A stretch of 64,000 nt of DNA. It comes from Breviolum minutum Mf 1.05b.01 (taxonomy: Eukaryota > Sar > Dinophyceae > Suessiales > Symbiodiniaceae). This document shows positions 1 through 10,649 of the stretch, piece by piece (within the stretch, counting starts at the first letter, position 1; every line of letters starts with the position of its first letter). The notes below the pieces were generated by a model that was given only the letters and a program-made list of their open reading frames with translations, was not told the DNA's origin and searched no databases. The DNA is taken from assembly GCA_000507305.1 (NCBI GenBank), contig DF239132.1, positions 124,001 through 188,000 of the forward strand, read 5' to 3'. Made by a program: the position numbers and the translations under genes.

Positions 1-61
1 CTTTACCACCCGAAGTAGCATCTTCATCCGTCTTCAATCCGAGCTGGGCACGGCGAAGGAC
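1..61 (-). CDS. 3'-ward exon of acidic-protein gene, runs off window
   Basis: Minus-strand exon after an acceptor CTCAG at 62-66. It reads VLRRAQLGLKTDED and on to the window edge with no stop. The base composition and open frame look coding. It probably continues the gene whose other exons lie at 190-1970, so the gene end is outside the window. Product unknown. Confidence 0.5.
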
Positions 62-189
62 CTGAGTGTTCAGGCAAAGACCGCCTATATACTGTAAGTT
101 TCAGTGCTATGTTGCGGATAAAGTGACCCCGGAAAGCAAAAGGGTATGGGGTATGAAAGATGGAAACCAAGCTATTGGGTTGAACAATC

Positions 190-377
190 AAGACACTTTT
201 GGTGCTTCTGGAATTGAAACTTCCGGGGGTAGCTCAGCAAACTCCGCGGCTTTCATAGCCATCTCTGCTGGACATGGGTCTAAAGTCTCCGTGTTCTCCC
301 CACCGAAAGGGAGGCTTTCCAACACCAATTCAGGGGCTGTGCTGCCACTGCTAGGGTTCAATGACTCTGCAGCTTTC
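190..377 (-). CDS. Exon of acidic-protein gene
   Basis: An acceptor CCCAG precedes 377. The frame reads KAAESLNPSSGSTAPELV, then LPFGGENTETLDPC, and reaches a TGA at 188-190. If the exon at 1-61 is used, the donor must lie a little upstream of that stop; otherwise this is the C-terminus. Composition is rich in Ala, Glu, Pro and Ser, matching the acidic exon next to it. The opposite strand is also open here (66-440), but its peptide looks like a mirror of this one. Confidence 0.5.
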
Positions 378-559
378 CTGGGATTCGGGATTTGGAAGGG
401 CTTGGTAAATCGTATCCTATTAGAACCACTATCCTATTAGAACCACTATCCTATTAGATCATCGTGCTAGCAAAGCAAAAAACATGCCCGTGAACTATCC
501 GAAAGCATTGGAACAAAAACTACGCTGAAAGAAATACTGAGCTTCCTTGATGTTTCTTC

Positions 560-1153
560 CTTACGGAATTGAGCTAGCTCAGCATTGGCACCAACAAGTT
601 TTCGCTCAAGAGATTTGATCATCTTTTGTTGAACTTCCTGTTGAACTTCAGGGGAAATGGGCATCTTTTCAGGGGTTTCTTCAATTTCAACTACCTCTTC
701 ATTGGGCTGCTCTGGTGCTTGGGACTGGGGGGGTGATTCGCTGGCACAGAGTGCACAATAAGACTCCCGGGGTAAATCAGAGGCCCAACAAGGTTCAAAC
801 ACTGGCTGTGAATCTGGAAGCTGGTGAGGTGGGGAAGGCTGTGTTGGAGGAATGGGCTCTGAATGTGGATGTGCCTCAACCAAACTCGATCCCAGATCCA
901 ACTCTTCTGCATTCTTCTCTACTTCTACTTCTTTCTTTTCTTCTTCTTCTTCTCCACCAAATCCTTCTTCTATATCGTCACCCTCTCCCCCTACTTCTTC
1001 CTCACCTTCTTCCTCACCTAGTCCCTCACCTAGTACCTCATCTTCATCATCGACTCCATCCCCAAGTTCCGGTTCCACGACGTCGGATTCCTGCAGGCTA
1101 CGTGCAGGCAAAAGGTTTGTAATGGCTTTGTAGTAGAAATGTTTTAAGTTCGA
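560..1153 (-). CDS. Large acidic low-complexity exon with short coiled coil
   Basis: An acceptor TGTGCAG precedes 1153. The exon begins SNLKHFYYKAITNLLPARSL. It then has about 60 residues almost entirely Asp, Glu and Gly, including runs of Glu, followed by a Pro/Ser-rich linker. It ends in a helical stretch (EVQQEVQQKMIKSLERKL, then ANAELAQFRKEE) that could form a coiled coil. The frame runs on to 467, but the last residues look intronic and the donor is probably near 560. Acidic tracts of this kind occur in nuclear, histone-binding and scaffold proteins, but no family is recognised. Confidence 0.65.
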
Positions 1154-1356
1154 CTGCACAGGTCTTTTTAAAGGGATGTTAATTAAATTTTAAGGGCTGT
1201 TGAAGTTCTAGTTGTTGTCATCACTGGTTGATGAGAAAGGAAAGGAATTGCAAGAGTCTTTTTAATGAAATGAAATTTCATACTTTTGCCGAAAAGAACT
1301 GCTTCCATGATATTCTAGCGTTAGGAGGTGTACTTCCAAGACATTAGATCCCTCTC

Positions 1357-1541
1357 CTGAAGATTGGGGTTGCAAACCAAAGCCATAAGCTTCCGGAAAA
1401 GTCTACCACGACAAAGCTGCTGACGTTGAAGTTTCCGTTTGATAAGGATCATGAATTGTTTGGCAAGCTTAGCATCTTTCTTGATGACTCTTGAAGTAGG
1501 TCGTGGAAGATCAAGTCGGTCATGCAGCAGCTTTATCCTTA
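1357..1541 (-). CDS. Basic exon upstream of the acidic exon
   Basis: The exon follows acceptor GACACAG and reads RIKLLHDRLDLPRPTSRV, then KKDAKLAKQF, then KRKLQRQQLCRGRLFRKL, strongly basic. Two leading bases plus exactly 61 codons end at CTTCAG followed by GAGAGG, a GA-type donor. This joins in phase 0 to the acidic exon at 1153. The contrast of a basic segment followed by a very acidic one is notable. There is no qualifying ATG frame here, so it is easily missed. Function unknown. Confidence 0.6.
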
Positions 1542-1689
1542 CTGTGTCCCGATTTCAAGACTATTGTTAAAAAAACAAATGATACCAAATATAAGCAAAG
1601 CACAGCTAGCTAGAGTAGAGACTACCAAATCGATTGATAAATCTACAAAAGCTAAAACCAGGATGATGCAGTAAACAACAAAAGGTTGG

Positions 1690-1970
1690 AATTGAACTGC
1701 ATTTCAAGAGACTGTTTCTCCAAACACGGAACAGCATGCATTCCCACACTTCCAGCTTCATCCCTCAACCTCAACCTTTTGGCCAAAGGGACCAAAACAT
1801 CAAAGTTGACTTGTGCACACGCTACGGTTGGTACAGCATGGTCTTTGAGGGGTTCTGGTACAAACAGAGACTTGTTTGCTTTGATGGATTTCCGTAGGCC
1901 CTTCATGTCCTCCCATTCATCGGCCACACCATCCAAAGTAGTCCGAGTCCGTTTTGGAGGCATAGGGGAA
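1690..1970 (-). CDS. Exon of the same minus-strand gene
   Basis: An acceptor TTGGCAG precedes 1970. The frame reads SPMPPKRTRTTLDGVADEWE, then DMKGLRKSIKANKSLF and DVLVPLAKRLRLRDEAGSVG. It stays open to a stop at 1652, and the donor is probably near 1690. Mixed charged and hydrophobic composition and higher GC than the flanks support coding. No family recognised. Confidence 0.55.
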
Positions 1971-2166
1971 CTGCCAACCAATCAAACTTCTAGCTGGGCA
2001 CACGTTTGATGCTTGAGCTTTTTATGCCACTGGAAATGCATATGTTATGGAAGTTGATTCACTAAACAGGAGTTGCAGGTATTCTTCAGACTTTTTCAAT
2101 AAAGGTCAACTGGTTTGCCAAAATTCCCTACATCCTTGAACCCGAACAGGTGAAAAAACAAATCAC

Positions 2167-2279
2167 TTTCCATGGTTGCCCCTGTTTGCCCCATTCCTTG
2201 TCACATCCCTTGGTGCTCCAAGGCCCCAGACCAAAGAAAGGATCAGTGGCCGAACGGGCCGGTGACAGAAATGAAAAAA
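2167..2279 (-). CDS. Candidate exon
   Basis: The minus frame reads FSFLSPARSATDPFFGLG, then CDKEWGKQGQPWK, ending at a GTGATT donor. A possible acceptor AAG lies at 2280-2282. It probably belongs to the gene at 1-1970. The plus strand is partly open too, so the strand rests on peptide quality and the local minus bias. Confidence 0.4.
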
Positions 2280-2644
2280 CTTGATGCGGCCGGCTGGATG
2301 GAGATAGCTCATGATAAATTATGATAAATCTATGATGATGTATTTATGATATTGTATGATGTATTACTGAATGGGAGCATTTTTGGACCCATTAGTTTGT
2401 TGGAAGATAATGAAGCTCGATGAAGCTGCTATCCATTGGATGATCCATTCTTCTTGGAAATTCCATATAGTAAGGAACCCTCAGATGAAACCTCAGATGC
2501 AAAAACACGGGTCTTTTCCAAAACACGGGTCTACCACCAAAAAGACAGTCTTATGAACATGTGGCAGTGTTTTTGAAACGGCCTCCAAAAAGGAAGGACA
2601 AAAAAGTCCTAGGTATATATACACCATACATGAATCCTGTGGGG

Positions 2645-2810
2645 GGTTGCTTCACTAATGCTCCTCCAGATCCTGTTCCTCCAAGACCCGTGAAACCCGA
2701 AACCCACCCATCCCATCACCCCAACCACCGCCTGTAAGAAACCAGCTGCCAACATGGCCTTAAGGAGTGAAGGCCAATCGATTTGAACTTCCGAGTTTTT
2801 TTTTGGAAGA
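2645..2810 (-). CDS. Candidate exon with hydrophobic segment
   Basis: The minus frame reads NSEVQIDWPSLLKAMLAAGF and then LQAVVGVMGWVGFGF, which could be a membrane helix, followed by HGSWRNRIWRSISEA. A good acceptor TTCTTACAG lies inside, so the true exon may be only the second half. Product unknown. Confidence 0.35.
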
Positions 2811-2899
2811 AACTGAGTTTGGATCAAGGAGGACAAAAATCCATCCAAAGAGTATAAAGGGGATTGAGTACAACTAGGAAATTTCGAAACTTCATTTTG

Positions 2900-4900
2900 G
2901 AATGATAAAAACATATGTTGGCTTCAAAACTCAATTGGGACGAGACATGGAATAAACGATATTTTTATATATGTTTTACAAAATTCAAAACCTTGCCATT
3001 TGTTGCATTCCTCATACGTTGTGCCTTGTTTGCTCACATGATCAAATGGTTTTTTCCCAACATACACACAGAATTCAGATGTTTGGTCATATAGTTTGGT
3101 GAATCTCATGAAGTAGACTAGGGCGTTGCTGTAAGAACATGCAACCACACCCATACATATGTTTCAGGCCTCGAAAACCTACAGCTTTTTTGGTTGGCAA
3201 ACAAACCCTTTCTTGCGGTGAAACCTTAGCCTCTCAGCAAGGAGATCCGTTTCTTCCAAGTTTCCCCGTGTTTGGCGATATGAATGGCCGGGATTTTTCT
3301 GGGCAAATTACATTCTTTCCTGAACCTGACTTGTTTCGGCATTTTTGCGGGGGCGATTCCCTTAGGGTTTACCACCATTTGGGGTGATTCCTTGGCGGTG
3401 AAGGGTCGCGATGACATTTGCCCACGTATCTTGAAAAAGTAAGATTAGTAATATCCCATTTACCTGTATCCACTGTATCCAATCTATATATCTAGATATA
3501 TACGTAAATTCACGTTGGGTTAGGAAAATTCCTAACATTATTATTCAAACGACATATATTATGACTCCAAAAAGTAACGACTTTCCAGATTAAAAAAAAA
3601 CTGGGTTCGATAGACCCAGCCATATGAACTCAAAGCTCCATCCTTGGCACTGTGAATGGCCTTCAGGGCGTGAGGAAAAAAAACACGGAAGGTTTCTTAG
3701 TTGTTGCAAGGTTGGGGGGGAATGGCACGAAAAGAACTTAGGATGTCCAAAGTTGTACACTCCGCAAAACTAAAATGACCACTGAAAAATGGTGGTTCGG
3801 AGACAACTTTTTTTGCGGAGGACATTGTGAGGGACTAGGTTAGTTTTAGGGAGGGTATATAGATTGCTATACGTATCCTTGTCCCATACATAGTGAACAT
3901 TTTGGAAACCAAAGACTTGTGGGACAAAGTCAACCTTCAAAAAAATCAGATCTATCATTTGACGAATTGCATGGGTTATGAGACACCCAAGCTAACCCAT
4001 CTTGCTTCAAGTGAGTAACATTTGCAGTGCCCAGGCATTTCACCTCAATCTTGGCAATTCTTAACATGACCTTTTTTCGGAAAAGGGACGTCCAACTACC
4101 GAATCAAGTTCGGCTAAGTTTGGCCACTTTGAATCACCTGGTTGTTGATCCTTGACATATCAATACAAGGTGGACTTGTAGCGGTTGTAAATGGGGTTAT
4201 TTCACCACTATAAATGGCCGAAAATAAATGGGGTAGCTGAGACAAATAACCGTTATAACTTGTAGGGGCCCCATAACTCAATTTATAACTGGTTTTCCAT
4301 GGCCCACCTTGTAAATCTGAGAATTCTCGGAGTCTAGACACCAATTCTCCAACCCGGTCCCGGTCCCGGTTATTTGTTTTTGTTGGCACAGGTGCACCAA
4401 CCTCAAAGGCTATATCAACATGTGGTGATGTCAAAGTATTTCAAACATATTTGGAGATCTTGAGATTCTCGGAGTGCATTCTCTATAGTAAAACCTCAAA
4501 ACACGAGGTGTTTCACAAATTGACGCGGGTCCAGCGGACCAGCCTTGGACTTGGCCCATTGCCTCAAACGCTGTGTTAAGTGATCAAGAAACCCCCACTT
4601 CAAATTACCCCTGGAACCTGAAACAGCCATCTATATTTATGTTTGGCTACAAAATGCATGATAAAAAAACAAATCGTACCAAATCTGTGCATCTGAAATG
4701 GTTCTATTTTTTTAAGCCCTGCCTAAAGACTGGAAAACCAATGGCTAATTAAGGTTAAAGCATTGTCTTTGTGGGACCCCTAGACATCCAGCCATACCGA
4801 TATGTTAGGACTGGAGACCCTTTTGATAATGCAAAAAATGCCACCAAAAACCATCCAGTCATATTGTCAAGGAATGATTGGGGTTTCCAATCACCTCCTC
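2900..4900. other. Stretch without confident exon
   Basis: AT-rich DNA. Frames at 3139-3417 are open on both strands (a plus-strand FPVFGDMNGRDFSGQ peptide opposite a basic minus peptide), and I cannot decide between them. A family A element lies at 4164-4313. Nothing else is supported. Confidence 0.5.
4164..4313. repeat. MITE family A copy
   Basis: The ends are inverted: TACAAGGTGG at the left and CCACCTTGTA at the right. Inside, the family phrase TATAAATGG with nearby ATAACC occurs in both orientations. There is no coding capacity. See the full-length copy at 45896-46042 for the family description. Confidence 0.8.
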
Positions 4901-4914
4901 AGCAAAGTATTTAA

Positions 4915-5120
4915 TTAGGTGCCATTAGCATTCTCAGAAGCAATGATTGAAAAAACATTGATGATTCCAAATCTTTCTATGTCCCTTGGAGACTTAATAT
5001 AGAGGCTTCTTTCAGCAATATTTATTACTATTACATGTAAAATTGTTGCTGGGTTTTCATTGGCCGCCCATTTTTCAAAAAAAGGAACGTCAAAAAAGAA
5101 CTTGTGAAATACACATGATT
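4915..5120 (-). CDS. Candidate exon
   Basis: An AT-rich minus frame reads FFEKWAANENPATILHVIVI, then NIAERSLYIKSPRDIERFG, and stops at 4915. The peptide looks globular, but the composition is close to background and no clear splice pair was found, so this could be chance. Confidence 0.35.
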
Positions 5121-5639
5121 TTGTGGTTGTGTTAACAAACATGTTTGAGACCACGCCCTATTTTTCAAAATACCGCGTTTTGAAATTGTTGCTCATCCAA
5201 ATCATCGGATAGAGGGAAACTAAATTTCTTGGGGATATTGATTTACAGGCGTGAAAACAAACATTTGAAGGTCAAGTGACCAAGTGTTCATGAACTAAGG
5301 GGAGATTCGTACTGGATGTGTTCCTCTCACCATTTCAATTTTTTCCAGGCTTGAGATTTGAGATCTACAATTTTACCATGATCAGAATCCACAAGCAATC
5401 ATATCTGCTGCCAAACATGCTGGAAATTGATGGAAATTGCCCCCCCCCCCCTACTGAAGCTAAGACAAAATGTGGGTTTGTCGTTGTGCTATCCGAATTC
5501 AAAACAGATGTTGGTCAGAACACATAATATGTCATATATGTTTCAGAACTTTAGGCAACCACCATTTTTGTGGAACCCTGGCTCCAACCGCAATAGAGGT
5601 GAATGGTCTTTCCTAAAAGCCCATGCTTTAAACGTCTTT

Positions 5640-5800
5640 TTCGACGTCTCCCATCTTGTCATGAAAACGATTTGGAACCACCGAATAAACATGGTCATAA
5701 ACACGAAGGCCGTTCCTTAACATCCGTGTTTTGTCAAGATACCAAAAATCAGAATTCAAGCTGGGTGCAGCCATGTCTCTTTCCATTCTTATTTCTTTTT
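5640..5800 (-). CDS. Candidate exon, unknown protein
   Basis: The minus frame reads RMERDMAAPSLNSDFWYLD, then KTRMLRNGLRVYDHVYSVV and NRFHDKMGDVEK. The residue mix is protein-like and the opposite-strand frames are poor. A family E element lies immediately upstream at 5832-5926. No family recognised. Confidence 0.5.
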
Positions 5801-5831
5801 CATCAGGCTTTGCTATCAATACTAATTACGG

Positions 5832-5926
5832 TTGGTGGAAGAAATCCTGCATTAGTTGACATAGTAAATATCCCATTATTCACAAGGTTTTATATATCCC
5901 AGGTGGTGCAGGATTTCTTCCATCAA
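5832..5926. repeat. MITE family E copy 1
   Basis: Inverted ends TGGTGGAAGAAATCCTGCA and TGCAGGATTTCTTCCATCA flank a short AT-rich middle. The related copy is at 38299-38395. Confidence 0.85.
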
Positions 5927-6064
5927 CAGTATCATTCCTTTCTCAAAATCCTGAGACATCCAGTCATACCTTGTGAGTTTCGGTGTTTAGCGTAAGTCCT
6001 TGGGGTCCAATGGTACCTTCTCAAAAGCTGTTTGGATGTCAATGCACTGCTAAAACGAAAAAAA

Positions 6065-6174
6065 ATACACCCCCCAAAATTAACATAGAACCTGAAGTGA
6101 TGGTTTGGTTCAGATAATTTTCCTGTTCCAGGGAGAAATTTCTCAGGTTCAAAATGTTAATCTGCCGGGGTGTA
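6065..6174. repeat. MITE family C copy 1
   Basis: Inverted ends TACACCCC and GGGGTGTA, with ATTAACATAGAACCTGA answered by TCAGGTTCAAAATGTTAAT. The related copy is at 53791-53910. This one adjoins the candidate exon at 6170-6300. Confidence 0.85.
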
Positions 6175-6300
6175 CGTGTTCTCTAATTTGCTGGCGGGCC
6201 CCAACCTCACCCAACCATCCCGAGTGCCCCCCGACTTCACGAGACGAATCACTGCACGAAGGCGACCGGGTACACCACCTTTTTGGACAGTTTTTGAAGG
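6170..6300 (-). CDS. Candidate exon beside MITE C
   Basis: A GC-richer block with two open minus frames. The better one reads KTVQKGGVPGRLRAVIRL and then KSGGTRDGWVRLGPASKLEN. The element C end abuts its 3' side. Splice ends are not resolved. Confidence 0.4.
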
Positions 6301-6413
6301 CCAAGATGCTATAAGGGTATGTGGGCGTGACTATATATGTATAATATACATATATAGAAATTATAAATATGTACGTAAATATCTGCCTCTATGTAAGTCT
6401 GAATCTGAATCTT

Positions 6414-6449
6414 TGATGATGATGATGATGATAATGATGATGATGATGA

Positions 6450-6480
<31 letters not shown>

Positions 6481-6482
6481 GG
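6414..6482. repeat. Compound (GAT)n-(GTT)n microsatellite
   Basis: About twelve GAT-type units followed by ten GTT units on the plus strand. The long Asn/Ile frames it creates on the minus strand are artefacts. Confidence 0.95.
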
Positions 6483-6625
6483 TTTCATGTTGGAATGTTA
6501 GTGATTTAAGACTATTCACGTATTCAATGTGACAATGTGGGGGATTATCAACCATTTTCTCCAGGTACATCCAACAATTTATCACCATCAATTCACCCAA
6601 CAAAAAAACCGAGACAACAGACTTC

Positions 6626-6763
6626 CTTCCGAGGGATATCATCATCCTTAGGGTGTCTCATCAACTTCCAACGAAAAGAAAACGGACGGTTTGTTGGGAC
6701 ATCCGGACTTCGGCAAAGATCACGCAAATGCCAGGAATTCAAAGCTCCAAAGGGTTGTTGTAC
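6626..6763 (-). CDS. Exon, unknown protein
   Basis: It follows acceptor GTTCAG and contains exactly 46 codons: VQQPFGALNSWHLRDLCRSP, then DVPTNRPFSFRWKLMRHPKD and DDIPRK. It ends at CGGAAG followed by GAAGTC, a GA-type donor. Lengths and phases agree. There is no ATG-started frame, so it would be missed by simple searches. No family recognised. Confidence 0.6.
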
Positions 6764-7069
6764 CTGAACACACAGAGACCCTTCCGTTTGAGTGTATTTT
6801 TGGGCAGGGTTTTTTAGGGTCTAAATACCTCCTGAAAAGGTATTTGGAGTATAAATAACAAACCTGGAAACACACAAACAAAAATGACAGTTTCTTTTGG
6901 GTTCATCTTTTTAAAGCATTTTGGGGTTTTCTGTTGAACATCAAAAGCTCGGAATCAACCAGGTGTTATCACAAAGTGGTTTATTATGACTACCCAATGA
7001 AAACATGCGGTTTCTGAAACTTCAAAATTCTTGCAGAATGTCGTAGGGAAAGCAAACCCTCATCATCCC

Positions 7070-7190
7070 CTCATGATTTCTTGTGAGAGCTTCTCCAATA
7101 TTACTGCGTCGTTCATATCTTCATCAACTTGGACTCCTCCCTTTGAAACCAACGGAGGGAGTCTCCAGGGAAAATTGGAAAACACGCTTG
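7070..7190 (-). CDS. Candidate exon, strand uncertain
   Basis: The minus frame reads FPWRLPPLVSKGGVQVDED and then MNDAVILEKLSQEIMRG before a stop. The plus strand is also open (7031-7252), with a Ser/Thr-rich peptide. Minus is preferred because of the acidic-helical peptide and the strand bias of the window. Confidence 0.35.
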
Positions 7191-7407
7191 TGCGTTATTT
7201 GCCCAATTCACTCTTGACCATCACCCATAGGATCCATGTCTGGTATATTTAACTACATTTAGTTCATTCTGGAAAAAACATACATACATGGATCCAATGT
7301 GTCCTGTCAAAATTTTCCCATGGCCATCACTCCAAGAACCCAGGGCACTGAAATGTCCACCTCCAAATCCTGGGAATTTGACGGTGGAAAGATGGGGAAA
7401 AAACTCC

Positions 7408-7500
7408 CTACAAGGTGGGCCCCGTTGACCCAAATGATACATGGAGCGATCACCCGTATGTATTAAATATATACGAAGGGTTATAGCCCCTACCAGTGGG
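7408..7500. repeat. MITE family A, degenerate copy
   Basis: Begins TACAAGGTGGGCCCC and contains GGGTTATAGCCCCTACCAGT near its other end; the two halves are rearranged compared with intact copies. Confidence 0.5.
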
Positions 7501-7834
7501 AACTACCATTTAACGACCTCAAACCCGGCAACGACGCAACGACGTATGCATCGCAAAACGGACACAAATTGGAACTTTGACCATGGATTTTTTGGACTCT
7601 AAAAATTGACCCTGGAAGTCAACCTTTTTAACATGGTGGTTCCTCTTGGATGATGATTAAACCCTTAGATAAAACATGGCGTTTCCTACACCAACCTATG
7701 AAAAAAAAACTGGTTCATAAGACTTCCAGGGTTGATGGGGCATGGACGAAAACGTTTGTGACCTCCAATGTTTGGGGGTTTGGAAAAAACTTGATCTTCG
7801 ATTTGCTTAAGGTGGTTGGAAAAAAATACCTAAA

Positions 7835-7905
7835 TGATGGTGAAAGATGGTGATTTACCTTGGTAAACAAAAATATAAAATCACCAACTCAACAAATCCA
7901 AGTGA
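7835..7905. repeat. MITE family H fragment
   Basis: Shares ATGGTGATTTACCTTGGTAA and AACAAATCCAAGTG with copies at 23935-24005, 52252-52325, 58642-58752, 59871-59990 and 62305-62370. Confidence 0.6.
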
Positions 7906-7924
7906 TTGCATGTGGATTTTTTGC

Positions 7925-8060
7925 CATTTGTCCATCACTTGCCGTTAAAAACATCTGCCAACTTGCTGCACACTGCACCACCACCCCAACCTTCGTCTCA
8001 AACATCACGATAGGCACACGAGCATGGCGGATGATGTTCTGCAGCGATTTCGGAAGTCCA
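7925..8060 (-). CDS. Candidate exon, unknown protein
   Basis: The minus frame reads GLPKSLQNIIRHARVPIVMF, then ETKVGVVVQCAASWQMFL and TASDGQMAKNP. This looks like a folded domain with a beta-rich middle. The acceptor is not obvious. Downstream (lower coordinates) lies a family H fragment. Confidence 0.5.
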
Positions 8061-8099
8061 ATTGAGGTTTACATTGGGAATCCTTGACATGGTTCACTT

Positions 8100-9000
8100 C
8101 AAAATGATAGTTTCCAAAACAAATCTCCTTGCTCACTTATTGGTTTCACGTGAACCATCGTGAAACATATTTTAGTTTTTGGATGTTCGGTCAGTCAAAA
8201 AGCCAGATCCCAACAAAATTTTTGGGCGCGAAAATAAATGTATCAATACTAAGTGACCAGTTTTGCTGTTGTTTTTTGTGGTACTGATAACCGCATGAAT
8301 CATCCGAAAGACCAACCACGTTGCTTGAACTCTGAGAGTGGGGATGGAGGAGTTCGTACCGTTTTGGGGCTGTGTGGTCTGCAGGTCATGTACCTAAAAA
8401 ATAGTATGTTCCTGCAAAAACAGCAGAATTAAACCAATATTTGGAAGGAAACATTTCTTCCGAAGCAAATGGGACTTCTGATTTTTTTCACTGCAAACAA
8501 CCCATCGAGATCCCAACAAAAAAACTTTAAAGGTTTGGGTTAAACTAGCCAAGCCCGATTCAATAACTCATCTGCATGTCAGATGGCGAGCATCTCCAAC
8601 TTTCCTTTTTTTCCGTGTTGGATGTGTTGGTGACATTCTATAGATGCACTAAAATACCCTGCATAATTATTGCGTTGGTTGCTTTTACAAACATCCAATG
8701 AAAACCACACTCCTTTGCCACCTTTTTACGGCACCCAATTTTTCAGGGCCTTGACATTGATTCCTTTTTGAAGTCGCAGCCACCTCGAGATTAGCAACAG
8801 AACGGCACACTGAAGAATGGCGGTTGGTGTTTTACAGCCACAAGATTTTAGTGTCCAAAATTTCAACCTTCACTTCATTACTCCCCACTACTCCCCCAAA
8901 ACAAAATAGTCAAGGTACCAACTCAACCACTTCACAACAAGGTTAACCACCGCCCCAAATAAAAAACAAAACGACTGGTAAATAACAACTGCCCTCAATC
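8100..9000. other. Stretch without visible gene
   Basis: AT-rich intronic or intergenic DNA. No coding-like frame on either strand, and no inverted repeat long enough to report. Confidence 0.5.
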
Positions 9001-9011
9001 AAAAAAATCAT

Positions 9012-9113
9012 GACTGGTTGGTGGTTTCAACCCCTTTGAAAAATATTAATCAAATTGGGAATCTTCCCCAAATAGAGATGAAAATACAAAATATTGGAAA
9101 CCACCAACTGAGT
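9012..9113. repeat. MITE family B copy
   Basis: Inverted ends GTTGGTGGTTTCAA and TGGAAACCACCAACT enclose the family core CAAATTGGGAATCTTCCCC. Other copies are at 10060-10141, 13249-13353, 33018-33142 and 33792-33893, with a partial at 27470-27553. This one sits directly against the 3' end of the exon at 9119-9225. Confidence 0.85.
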
Positions 9114-9118
9114 GAATT

Positions 9119-9225
9119 GATGATTTCAAGAACTTGCCATTTCCCCACCTCCCAAGTTGATCGATGGTTGGCATCACCAAATTGTTGCGCACTTCCTTCG
9201 CCTGCGTGGCGATGTTTCCATCTCC
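9119..9225 (-). CDS. Exon ending against a MITE
   Basis: After acceptor GATAACAG the frame reads GDGNIATQAKEVRNNLVMPT and then IDQLGRWGNGKFLKSSI. A second frame over the same bases is also open, so the frame call is tentative. The exon runs into family B sequence within a few bases, so the donor lies at or inside the element edge. Confidence 0.5.
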
Positions 9226-9690
9226 CTGTTATCCCAGTCCAACCCAGCATGCTTCGTAAAACTCAACAGCTCCCCTGAAAAAGAGGGTATATAACTGGGA
9301 ACAAATGGGCCTTCTTTGCAGGATGTTGGGTGGACCTTCACAAGAAAACCATCTAGGGGAAAATTAGATATTTTCCTTCGTTTGGGAGAACCACCTGTAG
9401 AACCCCCAGAGACGAATGATCCACAAAATTTCAGGGCGATTGCTATTGGATTGCTACTGTTAGGACGGGAGTAACGCCCAACTCAAACACATTTCTGAAA
9501 ACAAAACTGGGCCATCATAATGCATCCAATTCACATATGTGTTTGGACTAGCGACAGTTTATGAATACCAGTGATACAACTAAACCAACTTGGGAAAATT
9601 ATACAATAAATTAAACAAACCACCTTATTGATTGAAGCACTGAGATTTGAGGTATACATCTTCGTTTAAAAATGGCCCATGTAGCTTAAG

Positions 9691-10041
9691 GTGGTTTTTG
9701 ATTTGTGTTGTTTGTCATCTTTCTTGTCAGAACGTGTAAGAATTTGCCTTACACAACTAACTGGATCCTTGATAAATTTAGTAAATACACTGTATGTTAG
9801 GAATGATATCGGGTTGTCTCTAACCGAGAAATGCCTATATGTATATAATCTTCATACCGAGGGAGGCGGGAAACGGGTGCCAGAAAAAATCACAGACATC
9901 TTTAAGAGGAGATCCTCGGTTCAAATTAATCAACAAAATCCCAAACCTTTCAGGGTTGAGGCATTCCTACTTCTCGGTAAATGGAACGGTTCAAATTTGT
10001 TGAATCTTTTGGCACCACAAAACACATTTTTTTTCATGTGA
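9691..10041 (+). CDS. Candidate plus-strand reading frame
   Basis: A 116-codon plus-strand frame reads LTQLTGSLINLVNTLYVR, then NDIGLSLTEKCLYVYNLH and GGGKRVPEKITDIFKRRSS. It is one of few plus-strand frames that look protein-like. The region is AT-rich and no splice signals were assigned, so chance is quite possible. Confidence 0.25.
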   Translation: MVFDLCCLSSFLSERVRICLTQLTGSLINLVNTLYVRNDIGLSLTEKCLYVYNLHTEGGGKRVPEKITDIFKRRSSVQINQQNPKPFRVEAFLLLGKWNGSNLLNLLAPQNTFFFM

Positions 10042-10059
10042 ACAAACTATAGATGGATT

Positions 10060-10141
10060 GAAGCCATTTGAAACAATATGAGTCAAAATAGGAATCTCCC
10101 CAAAATGCGGGGCACGCAAGGTACATTTGAAACCACCACCA
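10060..10141. repeat. MITE family B, degenerate copy
   Basis: AAGCCATTTGAAAC at the left and TTTGAAACCACCACC at the right, with GGAATCTCCCC inside. Confidence 0.55.
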
Positions 10142-10439
10142 AGGAAACATCTACACCGACACCGCACTTATCTGGAGCACGTTTTGCTTACTTTCTGCGC
10201 GATGTGCCCGTGAAACCACACACAACCAGCATTGGACAAAGTTGGAAACCTTTTCAAAGATTTGGCTGCAATCAACTCAGTTTCCCACACGGATGAAGAC
10301 ACAAAGAAAGTTTTCAGAGACATTGCACATTTACATCATTGTCACCTTTTTGCGTAAAACCATCATTTGGTATTGGCCCAACATATTTTTACCACTCACC
10401 TGCTTGTTCAAGATTCAAAAAATGGTTGACTAGGCGCAG

Positions 10440-10560
10440 CTACAACAGAACAACCAAAGACATCACAACATCTCCCTTCGCCCACTGCAATGGCAACATG
10501 GACATTTCCAAAGTGGTACACCTCCTGTACAGGAAAACCGTTGCCAACAAATTCGAAACA
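10440..10560 (-). CDS. Candidate exon
   Basis: The minus frame reads NLLATVFLYRRCTTLEMSML and then PLQWAKGDVVMSLVVL before a stop at 10440. The hydrophobic ends suggest a buried or membrane segment. Boundaries are unresolved. Confidence 0.4.
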
Positions 10561-10649
10561 AACAAGTGATGCTGCCCAAGAAATCCTATAGTTGTAAACG
10601 TCGCCAGTTCAACACAAGGTTGGAATACTGGGTTCATGAAAAGAGCAAT

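Noticed and set aside
6361-6645. Poly-Asn/poly-Ile frame on minus
   Set aside because: Comes from the (GAT)n-(GTT)n microsatellite.
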